From contig NZ_KK366008.1 in the NCBI RefSeq assembly GCF_000686725.1, positions 200,074-264,073 on the forward strand: a stretch of DNA of 64,000 nucleotides, read 5' to 3'. Below, piece by piece: positions 52,021 to 62,746 of the stretch; position 1 is the stretch's first letter, and each line of letters starts with the position of its first letter. Origin of the DNA: Clostridium akagii DSM 12554. Its GTDB lineage: Bacteria; Bacillota; Clostridia; Clostridiales; Clostridiaceae. The translations under genes and the position numbers were made by a program. The notes beneath the pieces were generated by a model. The model was given only the letters and a program-made list of their open reading frames with translations. It had not been told where the DNA came from and did no database searches.

Positions 52021-54384
52021 CTATTTTAATTCAACTACTGTTACTCCACTTCCGCCTTCTCCATAATCACCAAGTCTGTAGGCCTTAGCATGATTATGTC
52101 TTTTAAGCATATCCGTAATTACATTTCTAAGCACACCAGTTCCCTTGCCATGTATAATTGTAACGGCTTCAAGCCCACCAAGATAAGCATCATCCAGATA
52201 TTTATCAACTGAATATATTGCTTCTTCTGAATCCATTCCCCTTAAATCTATAGATGAGTCAACTTGCTTTAAATTTAGCTTTAATTCTCTCTTCCTCATT
52301 TTCCGTGCCTTTGGATCTTCTTTAACAGGTTTATTTTTTCTTAAATCACCAATTTTTACACTTATCTTCATTATGCCCGCTTGAATTTGGACTTCATCTC
52401 TATTGTCAGGTTTTGATAAAACTATTCCATTCATATTTAATGATGGAATATAGACTTCTTCTCCTTCTGATACATTAGTAAGTCCATGCCCACTGTGTTC
52501 CTTGTTAAACGTATTTTCTTCAGCTTTCTCTATCTTTTCCTTTAACCTTTTTCTTTCTTTTTCAAGTTCCGCTCTAGCATCTGATGAATAACCCATTTTT
52601 TCTAGTTCTCTAATGTTTTTAAGTATTTCATCTGCGTCTTCCTTTGCCTCTGAAAGTATTTTTCTTGCCTCTTTTTTTCCTTCACTAATCGCTCTTTCTC
52701 TTGATAAATTTAAAGTGCTTAACTTTTGTTCGTACTTTTCTTTATATTTTTCTGCTTCAAGTCTAAGCATTTCTGATTTTCTTGCATCTTCTGCTGCCTT
52801 AATAGTTTTACCTTGAAGATTTTGAATTAAATCCTCAAATTCCAAGCTATCTGAAGCTATTCCGCTTCTTGCCTTATCAATTACATAATCAGGAAGACCT
52901 AACCTTTTAGATATTTCAAAAGCATTTGACTTTCCCGGAATTCCAATTAGGAGCCTGTAAGTTGGTCTTAGCGTCTCCACATTAAACTCTACAGATGCAT
53001 TTTCAACGCCTTCTGTTTTTAATGCATAGGCTTTAAGTTCGCTATAATGTGTGGTAGCAACTACTTTTGTACTTCTTTCTCTTAAGGTTTCAAGTATAGC
53101 CACTGCAAGTGCAGCTCCTTCTGTTGGATCAGTTCCTGCACCGAGCTCATCGAATAATACCAAACAATTTGAATCTGCTTTTTCAATAATTTTAACTATG
53201 TTATTCATATGTGAAGAAAAAGTTGACAAACTCTGCTCAATACTCTGTTCATCCCCAATATCTGCGAATATCTCATTAAAAAAGCTTACTGTTGAATTTT
53301 CCCTTGCAGGTATAAGGACTCCGCTCATAGCCATAATTTCTAGAATTCCTACAGTTTTAAGGGTTACAGTCTTACCGCCTGTATTTGGTCCCGTTACAAC
53401 TAAAGATGTAAAATCTCTCCCCAAATATATATCCATAGATACTACCTTTAATGGATCAATTAATGGATGTCTACCCTGAACTATATCTATTATTCCATTA
53501 TCATTAACTGCCGGACATATTCCTGAAATGTCATTGGCATATTTTGCCTTTGAAAATATAAAATCCATCTCATAAACTATATTTGTATTACCCTTTACAG
53601 CGTCTATATTTTCGTAGATTTTTTCCGAAAGTTCCTGTAATATCCTCTCTATTTCAGCCTTTTCCTTAAGTATTAATTCCTTTATCTCATTATTTAAATT
53701 TACAAGCCCCATGGGTTCAATAAAAAGTGTAGCTCCCGATGAACTTTGATCGTGCACAAGCCCTGGAACTTGTGCTTTATACTCTGACTTAACTGGAAGT
53801 ACATATCTATCTCCTCTAATTGTATAGAGATTTTCCTGCAAGTAGCTGGAATATCCCCTTACCATTGAGCTAACCCTATCCTTAACGGAAGCTGTTTTTT
53901 CTTTCAATATCCTTCTTATATTAAAAAGTGTAGTACTCGCTCTGTCCGCTATTTCTTCTTCACTTACAATTGCCATAAAAATTTCATCTTCAAGTTTTTT
54001 TAGTGGAACTATACCAACACATATATCCTCCAAAACTCTGTAACCTTTTTCATCTTCTCTATGAGAAATATAATTATTAAAAGATCTTGCGCACCTTTGA
54101 ATATTTGCTATCCTAAGGAGTTGAAGCGGCATAAGGATTCCTCCTTTTTCAGCCCTAGCAACTCCATCACGTACATCATAGGCTCCTTCAAAAGGAGGGG
54201 AACCTTTTTTCATTAAAAGTTCTAGTGCCTCTTTAGTCTCCTCTAAGTGCTCTTTTACCTCATAAAGACTATTGTATGGTTTAAGTTTGTCAATAATATC
54301 TTTAGATGCACTTGTAGCAGTATATTTTTTTATTAAATCCCTAATTTTATAAAATTCTAATATTCTCAGTGACTTTTCGTTCAA
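52021..54384 (-). CDS. mutS2: Endonuclease MutS2
   Basis: The 787-residue protein has the MutS core without the mismatch-binding N-terminal domain: a helical lever region (1-290), the ATPase with Walker A TGPNTGGKTVTLKTVG (about 330), LFDELGAGTDPTEGAALAVA (Walker B), STKVVATTHYSELKAYAL, a coiled-coil stretch rich in Lys/Glu (about 510-620), and a C-terminal Smr nuclease domain (SSIDLRGMDSEEAIYSVDKY with IIHGKGTGVLRN). MutS2 acts in recombination control and, in Bacillus, in rescue of collided ribosomes. The start is TTG 54384 with GGAG upstream, 2 nt after the preceding gene. Confidence 0.95.
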   Translation of the reverse strand: MNEKSLRILEFYKIRDLIKKYTATSASKDIIDKLKPYNSLYEVKEHLEETKEALELLMKKGSPPFEGAYDVRDGVARAEKGGILMPLQLLRIANIQRCARSFNNYISHREDEKGYRVLEDICVGIVPLKKLEDEIFMAIVSEEEIADRASTTLFNIRRILKEKTASVKDRVSSMVRGYSSYLQENLYTIRGDRYVLPVKSEYKAQVPGLVHDQSSSGATLFIEPMGLVNLNNEIKELILKEKAEIERILQELSEKIYENIDAVKGNTNIVYEMDFIFSKAKYANDISGICPAVNDNGIIDIVQGRHPLIDPLKVVSMDIYLGRDFTSLVVTGPNTGGKTVTLKTVGILEIMAMSGVLIPARENSTVSFFNEIFADIGDEQSIEQSLSTFSSHMNNIVKIIEKADSNCLVLFDELGAGTDPTEGAALAVAILETLRERSTKVVATTHYSELKAYALKTEGVENASVEFNVETLRPTYRLLIGIPGKSNAFEISKRLGLPDYVIDKARSGIASDSLEFEDLIQNLQGKTIKAAEDARKSEMLRLEAEKYKEKYEQKLSTLNLSRERAISEGKKEARKILSEAKEDADEILKNIRELEKMGYSSDARAELEKERKRLKEKIEKAEENTFNKEHSGHGLTNVSEGEEVYIPSLNMNGIVLSKPDNRDEVQIQAGIMKISVKIGDLRKNKPVKEDPKARKMRKRELKLNLKQVDSSIDLRGMDSEEAIYSVDKYLDDAYLGGLEAVTIIHGKGTGVLRNVITDMLKRHNHAKAYRLGDYGEGGSGVTVVELK

Positions 54385-54386
54385 AA

Positions 54387-56723
54387 TTATTCAACTCCTC
54401 GTTTATAATGACCACGGGTAAATTTTTTATCTGTAACCGCTTCTCCAGTTTTATATGAGGTTAATATTTTTTTAACTTCTTCCATATTCTCATCCACAAA
54501 ATCTATTCTTAATGCTATATTTCCAATTCCATTTATATCCTTAATGCTCTCAATAAGATTTAGAGGAAGTGAATTATATATATGGCTTCTGCAATACTTA
54601 TCTGTTCTTACTAAAAATTCTTCTCCCATTCTATCCTTAAGTTTATACTCTCCCTTTATGCATTCATCTTTGCATGCAGTTTTTGCAGTTTTCCCTCCAA
54701 AAATGCTTCCTACTGGACAGTATTCGCTTACCATAGCTTCAAGTTTTCCATAGATCACCATTCCACAAGGTAGTGGTGCATTTTTAACTACTTCTCCAAT
54801 TTCTTTTCTATTTAGTTCCACACTTAGATATGTACCATTTAGAGATTTGCTGAAGAAATCTAAAGAATACTTATTAAATACATTTAGTTTATAATCACCA
54901 ATTACCTTTGTTTTTCCTTCAAACATACTTATAATTCCTGCATTGGCGGTAACAATTCCTTCTATTTTTGAAAGATTTTTTTCTATGAAATTACATATGA
55001 AATCAAACTCCCCCTTTATTATATTAGGGATCATAAGATAAATTCTCATGCCATTTACATCTTCAATTTTAATATCACATTTTTTATTAAAGAAATTAAT
55101 CATAATAGCCTGAACATTTAGTCCTTTACATGCCTCAAGTTGCTCCATATTATATACAGACACAAGAAGTTTTTCCATACTAAATCCTAACTTTTCTACC
55201 CTGTTGAAATCCAAACTTTTTTCTTTTACCCTTTTGCTTGTTTCATATATTGAATTTAGTATTTTATTTATAAGTTCTCGTCTTGTATTGTTTATTGCTG
55301 AAACAGGTGAAAATCCGTCTTGAAAATCACAAAAATCGATATTTTCTATATTAAAAGGTGTATTTCCTGTTTTAAGTAGATTTTCTTTTACTTTTTTAAT
55401 CTCAACTGGTCTATTTATAGCCTTTTGAACAATTTCACCCTTTACATTAAATATTTTTCCATGGTAGTCACAACTTAATTCAAATGGTTCACCAACCTTG
55501 AACTTACAAGATAATCTTATATTAATCTTTCTTTCATATATATTTGCGTAACTTTCAGCTAAATTTTCTAAGAGCTCTGCATCTGAAGTTTTATACAATT
55601 TATCCTTCGCCGCATAAAATGTTGGCATAAGTTTTACAGTATCACCTGCCTTTGCATAGCCTACTTCACCGGAATCCTTTATGATTTTTGAAACCGTAAA
55701 TCCTCCTTCGCCAACTCTAACTCCATCTTTAATTTTTATATCTTCCCTAAGCCTAATGAAAAAGTCTTTATTTGCCTCTCCAAGTGCGAGCCCCGTGTTT
55801 TTAGGGTAGGAATACGCCATCATGTCCTTACCAACATTCCCATACATATAAGCCCTGGAAAAACCTTCTCTATTAAAAAGTTGCATTAATTTTTTCGTTT
55901 CGTCTTTATAATCAAATTCCTTATTTTCATATGCATTATCAATTGCTTTTCTGTAAATACTTACAACACCAGCCACGTATTCAGGTCTTTTCATTCTACC
56001 TTCTATTTTCAGTGAAGCCGTATTGCTTTTAATAATTTCAGATATATCCTCTAAAGTAGATATATCTTTAGGACTTAATACATAACCTTTAAAATCCCTT
56101 TTTCCCTGTTCATCTAATAGGTTGTATGGCATTCTACAGGTTTGAGCACATCTACCTCTATTTCCACTCCTAGCTCCTATCAAACTACTCATAATACACT
56201 GACCAGAATAACAAATACATAAGGCTCCATGTACAAATATTTCTGTTTCTATATTTAAATCCTTTGAAATATATTCAACCTCTTTTAATCCCAGTTCTCT
56301 AGCTAGTACAATCCTTGTAAATCCTAAGCTTTTAAAATACTTTGCACCCTGTCCATTATGTATAGACATCTGAGTTGATGCATGAAGTTCAAAATCAGGA
56401 AAGTTTTGTTTTATTAAATACACAAGCCCCAGATCTTGAATTATAAGTGCGTCCACACCTATCTCGTATAAAAACTTTACATATGATAATGCATCTTTCA
56501 TTTCACTGTCTTTTATTAGAGTATTTATTGTTATATAGATCTTAACACCATAACCATGGCAATAATTAACCGCATATATCATATTTTCATCATCAAAATT
56601 AGAAGCGTTTGCCCTTGCTGAAAATCTACTACCACCTAAATATACTGCATCTGCTCCATTTTGTACCGCTGCATGTAGACTATCAATACTACCACATGGA
56701 GCTAGTAATTCTATCCTTTTCAT
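54387..56723 (-). CDS. U32 family peptidase-like protein with DUF3656 (RlhA-like)
   Basis: This 778-residue protein starts RIELLAPCGSIDSLHAAVQN and has the U32 signature ETEIFVHGALCICYSGQCIM with clustered Cys, SGNRGRCAQTCRMPY, then a middle domain (about 390-520) like DUF3656. The Cys set is that of U32 enzymes now known to hydroxylate or otherwise modify RNA (RlhA on 23S rRNA in E. coli, TrhP on tRNA), rather than to be proteases. The product probably carries an iron-sulfur site and acts on RNA, by family analogy. ATG 56723 is chosen because AGGAG lies 8 nt upstream. It is in an operon with mutS2. Confidence 0.85.
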   Translation of the reverse strand: MKRIELLAPCGSIDSLHAAVQNGADAVYLGGSRFSARANASNFDDENMIYAVNYCHGYGVKIYITINTLIKDSEMKDALSYVKFLYEIGVDALIIQDLGLVYLIKQNFPDFELHASTQMSIHNGQGAKYFKSLGFTRIVLARELGLKEVEYISKDLNIETEIFVHGALCICYSGQCIMSSLIGARSGNRGRCAQTCRMPYNLLDEQGKRDFKGYVLSPKDISTLEDISEIIKSNTASLKIEGRMKRPEYVAGVVSIYRKAIDNAYENKEFDYKDETKKLMQLFNREGFSRAYMYGNVGKDMMAYSYPKNTGLALGEANKDFFIRLREDIKIKDGVRVGEGGFTVSKIIKDSGEVGYAKAGDTVKLMPTFYAAKDKLYKTSDAELLENLAESYANIYERKINIRLSCKFKVGEPFELSCDYHGKIFNVKGEIVQKAINRPVEIKKVKENLLKTGNTPFNIENIDFCDFQDGFSPVSAINNTRRELINKILNSIYETSKRVKEKSLDFNRVEKLGFSMEKLLVSVYNMEQLEACKGLNVQAIMINFFNKKCDIKIEDVNGMRIYLMIPNIIKGEFDFICNFIEKNLSKIEGIVTANAGIISMFEGKTKVIGDYKLNVFNKYSLDFFSKSLNGTYLSVELNRKEIGEVVKNAPLPCGMVIYGKLEAMVSEYCPVGSIFGGKTAKTACKDECIKGEYKLKDRMGEEFLVRTDKYCRSHIYNSLPLNLIESIKDINGIGNIALRIDFVDENMEEVKKILTSYKTGEAVTDKKFTRGHYKRGVE

Positions 56724-56762
56724 CCTCATCTCTCCTAATCAATCTATAAGGCACCTGAAAGA

Positions 56763-56791
56763 AAATAGTCTAGCATGCTGTCTAGCTATTT
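56763..56791 (-). terminator. Imperfect hairpin between DUF3343 and U32 genes
   Basis: AAATAGTCTAGCA and TGTCTAGCTATTT pair with one bulge on each side and T-rich ends. It may attenuate read-through into the U32 gene. Confidence 0.45.
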
Positions 56792-56860
56792 TTTTGAAGA
56801 TGACCAATACTTATTATACAACAATTTACTCTGGAATTAAAATAGGGATCATACGACCCC

Positions 56861-57109
56861 TTATATTTTAATATATTTGTTATCATTTTCTATAGAATAT
56901 ATTCCCTTTGTTTTAGCATTTATTTTTGCTACTTCTCCCATAACAATATCATTGTGCCCTTTATTATATATAATGGACTTTGTACATCCTGATAAAATTT
57001 CTGCCGGGGTAGATACAAGTTCTACACTTATACTATTTTTCTCTAGTTCATTATATATATATGCTGCTTGACTGCTAGATACAAAAACCATTATATATTT
57101 TTCCCCCAT
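56861..57109 (-). CDS. DUF3343 family protein
   Basis: The 82-residue protein fits DUF3343, a small alpha/beta domain (MVFVSSSQAAYIYNELEKNS at the start, with ILSGCTKSIIY giving one Cys). It is related to proteins suggested to carry sulfur or selenium. It follows the NifS-like gene by about 20 nt, and this pairing recurs in clostridia, so it may accept a persulfide from that enzyme. That role is an inference. Confidence 0.75.
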   Translation of the reverse strand: MGEKYIMVFVSSSQAAYIYNELEKNSISVELVSTPAEILSGCTKSIIYNKGHNDIVMGEVAKINAKTKGIYSIENDNKYIKI

Positions 57110-57128
57110 AATACCAACTCCTATTGTT

Positions 57129-58265
57129 CTAGTTGTTCCCTAAATACTTTATCGCATCTATTAATTTTTCAATATCATCAAATGTATTAAAATATCCTAA
57201 ACTTATTCTTACAGTTCCAAACTTTTCTGTTCCAATTACTTTATGAATAAGTGGAGCACAGTGAAATCCTGTTCTTACAGCAATTCCATTTTTATTAAGA
57301 ATATATCCAACTTTTGCACTATCCATATTTCCAATATTAATTGATACTACTGATGATCTATTTTTACTGTCCATTAGTCCATATATTTTAACAGTTGTAA
57401 GTTTTTTTAGCTCCTGAAGAAGATATTCCGTTAGATTTTCTTCCTGTTTTTTTATATTTGAAATTCCTGTTTTTCTTATAAACTTTATGCCTTCACACAA
57501 TCCTGCTATACCAGGTGTATTTAGAGTTCCACTTTCAAATTTGTCAGGCAAAAAATTAGGCTGTACCATTTCACTGGAATTGCTTCCAGTTCCCCCTGAA
57601 ATAAACTCCTTCAAATCAATTCCATCTTGTATATAAAGTGCACCAGTTCCCTGTGGTCCCAAAAGTCCTTTATGTCCAGGGAATGCAAGTAGTCCTATAT
57701 TAGATTTTTTTACATCTATATCAAAAACTCCAGCAGTTTGTGAAGCATCAACCATAAAAACAATACCCTTTTCTTTAGCTATACTACCTATTTCATCTAA
57801 GTTTTGAACCGTGCCTAACACATTTGATCCATGATTTATTACTATCAATTTTGTATTTTGTTTTATTTTACTCTTTAATTCTTCTAATTTAATAAATCCA
57901 TACTCGTCTACATTTATTAGACTTACCTCAGCACCTTGATTTTCAAGATAGTTTAATGGCCTTAATACAGAATTGTGCTCTATAACAGTGCTTATTACAT
58001 GATCTCCTTTATTTATTATACCCTTTATGGCTATATTTATGGCCTCTGTAGCATTAACCGTAAAAACTATATTAAAAGGATTATCTATATTAAAAAGTGA
58101 GCCTATCTCACCTCTTGCCTCCGCAATTTTTTTAGATGCTTTTAATGACATATCATGCGAACTACGTCCTGGATTTGCAGCATAATTTTTCATACAATTT
58201 AATACTTCATAGTATACATTACTTGGTTTTGGAAATGAAGTAGCCGCATTATCTAAATAAATCAT
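57129..58265 (-). CDS. NifS-like cysteine desulfurase family aminotransferase (class V)
   Basis: The 378-residue PLP enzyme begins MIYLDNAATSFPKPSNVYYE and has NATEAINIAIKGI, VISTVIEHNSVLRPLNYLE, MVDASQTAGVFDIDVK, and FPGHKGLLGPQGTGALYIQ (Schiff-base Lys in PGHKG). The C-terminal region VRTGFHCAPLIHKVIGTE contains the Cys of the active-site loop. It belongs to the group that resembles NifS but is separate from IscS/SufS; sulfur or selenium transfer is likely. AGAGGTGATGG precedes its ATG. It heads a pair with DUF3343. Confidence 0.85.
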   Translation of the reverse strand: MIYLDNAATSFPKPSNVYYEVLNCMKNYAANPGRSSHDMSLKASKKIAEARGEIGSLFNIDNPFNIVFTVNATEAINIAIKGIINKGDHVISTVIEHNSVLRPLNYLENQGAEVSLINVDEYGFIKLEELKSKIKQNTKLIVINHGSNVLGTVQNLDEIGSIAKEKGIVFMVDASQTAGVFDIDVKKSNIGLLAFPGHKGLLGPQGTGALYIQDGIDLKEFISGGTGSNSSEMVQPNFLPDKFESGTLNTPGIAGLCEGIKFIRKTGISNIKKQEENLTEYLLQELKKLTTVKIYGLMDSKNRSSVVSINIGNMDSAKVGYILNKNGIAVRTGFHCAPLIHKVIGTEKFGTVRISLGYFNTFDDIEKLIDAIKYLGNN

Positions 58266-58338
58266 CCGCCATCACCTCTAAGACTTATTTTGTTCTTATT
58301 TAGTATATGCAGGTGTTTAGAAAAGTGGGACTATAGCC

Positions 58339-58370
58339 ATAAAAGGATATGCCAAAGCATATCCTTTTAT
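58339..58370 (-). terminator. Terminator overlapping the zapA stop
   Basis: ATAAAAGGATATGC (58339-58352) and its perfect complement (58357-58370) surround a 4-nt loop; the arm contains the zapA stop codon. Confidence 0.8.
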
Positions 58371-58930
58371 CTATTTTCTTTCATTTCCTGAATATATTCT
58401 TTTTTCGTCTTGGCAAGTAATATTTGATTTTCTAAGTATTTGTTTTCTAGATCCATTAGCTTGTATTTGGCAGACTGTAAATTAAATCTTAACTGCTTGT
58501 TATCATCCTTAAGTTTTTTTATTCCCTTAGCATCCTTTGTCATGGAGTCAATACACTGACTTAATTGTTCAATTTGTTTATCCTTTTCTACATTTTCCTC
58601 ATCTGAACTTTTTTTATCTATTTCTATTTTAAGTTCTTGTTTTTCTTCATTCAACTTAGCTATTTCTCTAGTTAAATTATCTGCTTTATTTTTTAGTTCT
58701 TCTATTTCATCCGAAAGTCTTTCGTTATATTCTCCACTTTTATAAAACTCATCCGCGGAATTCATAGCAGTCAAAATAGCTGCCTCAGATGTACTGAGTT
58801 TTGGATTATTTTCCATAATATTCTTAATTTTTTTATCCACATAATTTGCAATGGTATGCAAATATTCTTCTTTTTCATTACCAACTAATTGATATTCTTT
58901 ATTATTCACCCTAACCGTAACCGAACTCAT
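58367..58930 (-). CDS. zapA: Cell division protein ZapA
   Basis: The 187-residue protein starts with the ZapA domain (VTVRVNNKEYQLVGNEKEEY, then IANYVDKKIKNIMENNPKLS and EAAILTAMNSADEFYK, about 1-75), followed by a long Lys/Glu-rich coiled coil (about 75-180). ZapA bundles FtsZ filaments at mid-cell. The extended coil is longer than in E. coli but common in clostridia. GAGGGTG precedes its ATG. It follows pheT, separated by a terminator and 273 bp. Confidence 0.88.
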   Translation of the reverse strand: MSSVTVRVNNKEYQLVGNEKEEYLHTIANYVDKKIKNIMENNPKLSTSEAAILTAMNSADEFYKSGEYNERLSDEIEELKNKADNLTREIAKLNEEKQELKIEIDKKSSDEENVEKDKQIEQLSQCIDSMTKDAKGIKKLKDDNKQLRFNLQSAKYKLMDLENKYLENQILLAKTKKEYIQEMKENR

Positions 58931-59081
58931 GAAAACACCCTCTTAGTTTTATCTTAATTAATTTTAACATATTATCGTTTACTATACAATTATAGATATT
59001 TGTTTCCATAATTTATATTACAAGTCTTAATAGCAACAATCCTAAAAAAGTGACAAGCTTCACGAGTTAAAAGTTAATGAA

Positions 59082-59105
59082 GATTTTTCGCTTTGCCGAA
59101 AAATC
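59082..59105. repeat. Small palindrome with flanking direct-repeat-like sequence
   Basis: GATTTTTCG (59082-59090) pairs with CGAAAAATC (59097-59105) around a CTTTGC loop. The upstream flank (CACGAGTTAAAAGTTAATGAA) looks like the edge of a dispersed palindromic element seen in clostridial genomes, but this window has only one copy that I noticed. Confidence 0.4.
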
Positions 59106-59117
59106 AACAAAATAAAG

Positions 59118-59153
59118 ATGCAGGTGGATTCCTTAATACAAATCCACCTGCAT
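59118..59153 (-). terminator. Terminator after pheT
   Basis: ATGCAGGTGGATT (59118-59130) and its perfect complement (59141-59153) surround a 10-nt loop, 50 nt after the pheT stop; a TTTATTTT tract follows on the minus strand. Confidence 0.85.
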
Positions 59154-59203
59154 ACCTAAAAATCATCATCAATCATGAAAAATTTCAAATTGCCACCTAT
59201 CAA

Positions 59204-61582
59204 TTAACGAAGTTTAGCTCCTAAAGTGTACTCAAGAGTGCTTAATATCTTATTATGAACCTTTTCAACATCTTTATCTGTAAGAGTCTTATTTTCATTT
59301 CTATAAGTTATGGAATAGGCTATGCTCTTTTTGCCTTCTGGTATTTGTTCTCCTTTATATACATCAAATAGCTTGAAGCTTTCCAGTATATTACCTCCAT
59401 GCCTTCTTATAACATCCTCAATTTGCTGAACTAAAATACTGTCATCTAAAATAATAGCCATATCACGAGTTACTGCTGGAAATTTAGGTAAGGCCTTATA
59501 TTTTCTTTCTATAACTGCATTTTCTATTAGAGCATCTAGGTCAATTTCTGCTACATAACATTCTGGATCAATTCCATATCCCAAAGTTACACTAGGATGA
59601 ATTTCTCCAAGAGTTGCAACTGTTTTTTTATTTAATTTAGCAGTTGCAGTTTTACCTGGATGATAACTAACATTTTCAGTTTCTCTTTCATAGGATATAT
59701 TATTAATCCCAAGTGTTTCAAATACATTTTCAACTATACCTTTAAGACAAAAATAATCTGCCTCTCCATATATCCCTATGGTTACTACATTTTTTTCTTT
59801 TGGTATTTCCCCAGGTGCTTTGCTTGGCACGTAATTTTTACCAATTTCAAACAATCTCACTATTTCATTACTTCTTGAATAGTTTCTAGAAAAAGCCTCC
59901 ATCATAGAAGGAATGCTAGTGGTTCTCATTATACTATAATCTTCACCTAAAGGATTTCTTATTACTACTGCATTTCTTAGCTTACTATCCTTTGGTAAAA
60001 GTATTTTATCAAAAACCTTTGGACTTACAAAAGAATAGCATATAGCTTCGCTTAATCCTGAAGCTATCAAAATATCAACAACCATATTTTTAATAACTTG
60101 ATTTTTATACCGTCCAGTTCTTATACTAGAAACTTTAAGATCAGTAGATGGAACCTTATTATAGCCATAAATTCTCACTATTTCTTCCGCTACGTCTTCT
60201 CTTATGTTTATATCACCTCTGAATGTTGGAACCTTAACTATTAACTTATCCCCTGAGATTTCAGTGCTAAGTTCCAATCTATCAAGATATCCCTTCATTT
60301 CTTCCTTTGTAAGTTTTAATCCAAGAAAAGCATTTATCCAATTTGAATCTACTTCAACAAAATGTTCTTCTACTGATTTCTCATATATATCAATAGTTCC
60401 ATCCATTATGTCTCCTGCACCAAGCTCCTGAATTAAATTACAAGCTCTATTAATTGCTATTTCTGCAAGATGCGGATCTAGATCTTTTTCAAACCTACCG
60501 GAAGCTTCAGTTCTTAAATTCAATTTTTTAGATGATACTCTCACATTTGTGCCTTGAAAATTTGCACTCTCAAAAATTATTTCAGTTGTATCCTCTTTAA
60601 TTTCTGAATTTAGTCCTCCCATAATTCCTGCAATTCCTAAAGTGTTATTCCCATCTTTTATTGTAAGAATACTGCTCCCGAGTTTTCGCTCTTTTTCATC
60701 TAAAGTAACAAAACTTTCGCCTTCCTTTGCTCTTTCAACTATAATTGTATTTGTTGTTATTGTTCTTCTGTCATAAGCATGCAAAGGTTGCCCAAGTTCA
60801 ATCATTACAAAATTAGTTATATCTACAATATTATTAATTGGTCTTACCCCTGACTGTAATAATCTCTCTGCCATCCAAGCAGGTGAATCTTGAATTTTAA
60901 TATTTTTAACGCCCCTTGCTATATACCGTCTACAAAGTGTATCTCTAACTTCAACTTTTATTTCATTGTTTATATTGTCCTTGCATTTAACTTCATAATT
61001 TAATGCAGGCATTTTATAATTTATATTTAGAGTAGCTGCTGTTTCTCTTGCCATTCCAACAATACTAAGGCAATCAGGTCTATTGGATGTTATTTCAAAA
61101 TCAATTACTGCATTGTCCAAATTTAAAATTTCTTTTATATTTCTGCCTACTACAGTATTCTCAGGTAATATCATAAGTCCATGAACAGTTCCCTCATCTG
61201 CAAGTCCTAGTTCTTCTTCAGAACACATCATTCCATTTGAAGGAATTCCTCTTAGCTTACCTCGTTTTATTTTTACCCCTCCAGCTAAGCTTGAGTTATG
61301 AAGAGCAACTGGTACTATATCATTTTCTTTCATATTTTTTGCACCTGTAACAATTTGGATTGGCTCATCTTCCCCTACTTCCACTTGACATATAACTAAT
61401 TTCTCAGCGTCTGGATGCGGCTCAATTTTCAGTATTTTACCTGCTACAACATTTTGAATTTCATCTCCACTAGTGATTACTTCTTCAACCTTTGAACCTG
61501 ATAGAGTAAGAAGATCTCCCAATGTCTTGGCATCCATATCTATATCAACATAATCTTTTAAAAAACTTACTGGAACTTTCAT
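59204..61582 (-). CDS. pheT: Phenylalanine--tRNA ligase beta subunit
   Basis: PheT forms the alpha2-beta2 enzyme with PheS. The 792 residues carry [20 protein letters not shown], the tRNA-binding OB-fold ([20 protein letters not shown], about 45-150), the B3/B4 editing domain ([19 protein letters not shown] onward), the B5 domain, and the C-terminal anticodon-binding FDX-ACB domain ([16 protein letters not shown]). Length is typical. AGGAGG precedes its ATG. It is 86 nt downstream of pheS and controlled by the upstream T-box. Confidence 0.97.
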   Translation of the reverse strand: MKVPVSFLKDYVDIDMDAKTLGDLLTLSGSKVEEVITSGDEIQNVVAGKILKIEPHPDAEKLVICQVEVGEDEPIQIVTGAKNMKENDIVPVALHNSSLAGGVKIKRGKLRGIPSNGMMCSEEELGLADEGTVHGLMILPENTVVGRNIKEILNLDNAVIDFEITSNRPDCLSIVGMARETAATLNINYKMPALNYEVKCKDNINNEIKVEVRDTLCRRYIARGVKNIKIQDSPAWMAERLLQSGVRPINNIVDITNFVMIELGQPLHAYDRRTITTNTIIVERAKEGESFVTLDEKERKLGSSILTIKDGNNTLGIAGIMGGLNSEIKEDTTEIIFESANFQGTNVRVSSKKLNLRTEASGRFEKDLDPHLAEIAINRACNLIQELGAGDIMDGTIDIYEKSVEEHFVEVDSNWINAFLGLKLTKEEMKGYLDRLELSTEISGDKLIVKVPTFRGDINIREDVAEEIVRIYGYNKVPSTDLKVSSIRTGRYKNQVIKNMVVDILIASGLSEAICYSFVSPKVFDKILLPKDSKLRNAVVIRNPLGEDYSIMRTTSIPSMMEAFSRNYSRSNEIVRLFEIGKNYVPSKAPGEIPKEKNVVTIGIYGEADYFCLKGIVENVFETLGINNISYERETENVSYHPGKTATAKLNKKTVATLGEIHPSVTLGYGIDPECYVAEIDLDALIENAVIERKYKALPKFPAVTRDMAIILDDSILVQQIEDVIRRHGGNILESFKLFDVYKGEQIPEGKKSIAYSITYRNENKTLTDKDVEKVHNKILSTLEYTLGAKLR

Positions 61583-61668
61583 TTAATTTTCCTCCTAGAA
61601 TTTCTTTGTATTCATCAAATAATCATTGATAATCAAATTTATTTTCCTGTATTATATAATTCCTTATA

Positions 61669-62688
61669 TTAAAACTGCTTCAAAAATTTCATATCACTTT
61701 CATATAGCTGTCTTATATCATCAATGCCAAGTGTCTGCATAACTATTCTATCAAGTCCAACTCCGAAGGCAAATCCGCTATATACCTCTGGGTCAATGCC
61801 ACAGTTTCTTAAAACATTTGGATGAACCATGCCACAGCCATACATTTCTATAAATCCTTCGCCTTTACATACTGTGCATCCATCTCCACCACAAGCAAAG
61901 CATGAAATATCAAGTTCTGCTGATGGTTCCGTAAATGGAAAATGGTGTGGTCTGAATTTAGTTTTAACATTTTCACCAAACATTTTTTTGATATACATTT
62001 CTAAAGTTCCCTTCATGTCTGCAAAGGTTATTCCCTTATCTACCACTAAACCTTCAACCTGATAAAATATAGGTGAATGTGTTGCATCCGCCGCATCTGA
62101 CCTATATACCTTACCTGGTGAGATCATTTTAATTGGCAGTTTTTGGTTAAGCATTGTTCTTATTTGCACTGGTGAAGTTTGAGTTCTAAGTACTATATTG
62201 TCATCAATATAAAATGTATCCTGTTCACCTCTAGCAGGGTGATTTTTAGGTATATTGAGCATTTCAAAATTGTACTTATCATACTCTACCTCAGGTCCAT
62301 CTTCTACAGTAAATCCCATGGCTAAAAAAATATCCTCAGTTTTTCTCAATGTTATATCTAATGGATTTCTATGTCCAATAATTTGTTTTTTCCCTGGCAT
62401 AGAAATATCAATTACTTCATTTTTTAGTTTTTGCTCCGTCTCTATTTGCTTTATTTTATCTAAACCTTCACTAATTATTCCTTCTATTTTTTCTCTTACC
62501 TCATTGGCAATTTTGCCTATTTCCGGTCTTTCTTCTTTTGATAGACCTCCCATCCCCCTTAATATTTTAGTTAGTTCACCTTTTTTACCAAGGAATTTTA
62601 TCTTTAAGCTTTCAAGTTCTTCCTTACTTACAGCCTCTTTAAGCTCTATCACTGCAGCCTTTTTTATTTCTTCTAACTTTTCTCTCAT
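61669..62688 (-). CDS. pheS: Phenylalanine--tRNA ligase alpha subunit
   Basis: PheS is the catalytic class II subunit. The 339 residues have an N-terminal coiled coil (1-85), [28 protein letters not shown] (motif 2 region), [20 protein letters not shown] and [18 protein letters not shown] (motif 3). Cys-rich [17 protein letters not shown] marks the bacterial zinc-like loop. AAAAGGAG precedes its ATG, and a T-box with a UUC specifier precedes the gene. Confidence 0.97.
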   Translation of the reverse strand: MREKLEEIKKAAVIELKEAVSKEELESLKIKFLGKKGELTKILRGMGGLSKEERPEIGKIANEVREKIEGIISEGLDKIKQIETEQKLKNEVIDISMPGKKQIIGHRNPLDITLRKTEDIFLAMGFTVEDGPEVEYDKYNFEMLNIPKNHPARGEQDTFYIDDNIVLRTQTSPVQIRTMLNQKLPIKMISPGKVYRSDAADATHSPIFYQVEGLVVDKGITFADMKGTLEMYIKKMFGENVKTKFRPHHFPFTEPSAELDISCFACGGDGCTVCKGEGFIEMYGCGMVHPNVLRNCGIDPEVYSGFAFGVGLDRIVMQTLGIDDIRQLYESDMKFLKQF

Positions 62689-62746
62689 ATAATTTTCTCC
62701 TTTTCTTATTAAGTTTTTTTATTTCTCCAATGCTTCTTCAAAAAAT

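Noticed and set aside
54387-56723. U32 protein as a secreted collagenase
   Set aside because: There is no signal peptide, and the clustered Cys and operon with mutS2 fit the RNA-modification branch of the family better.
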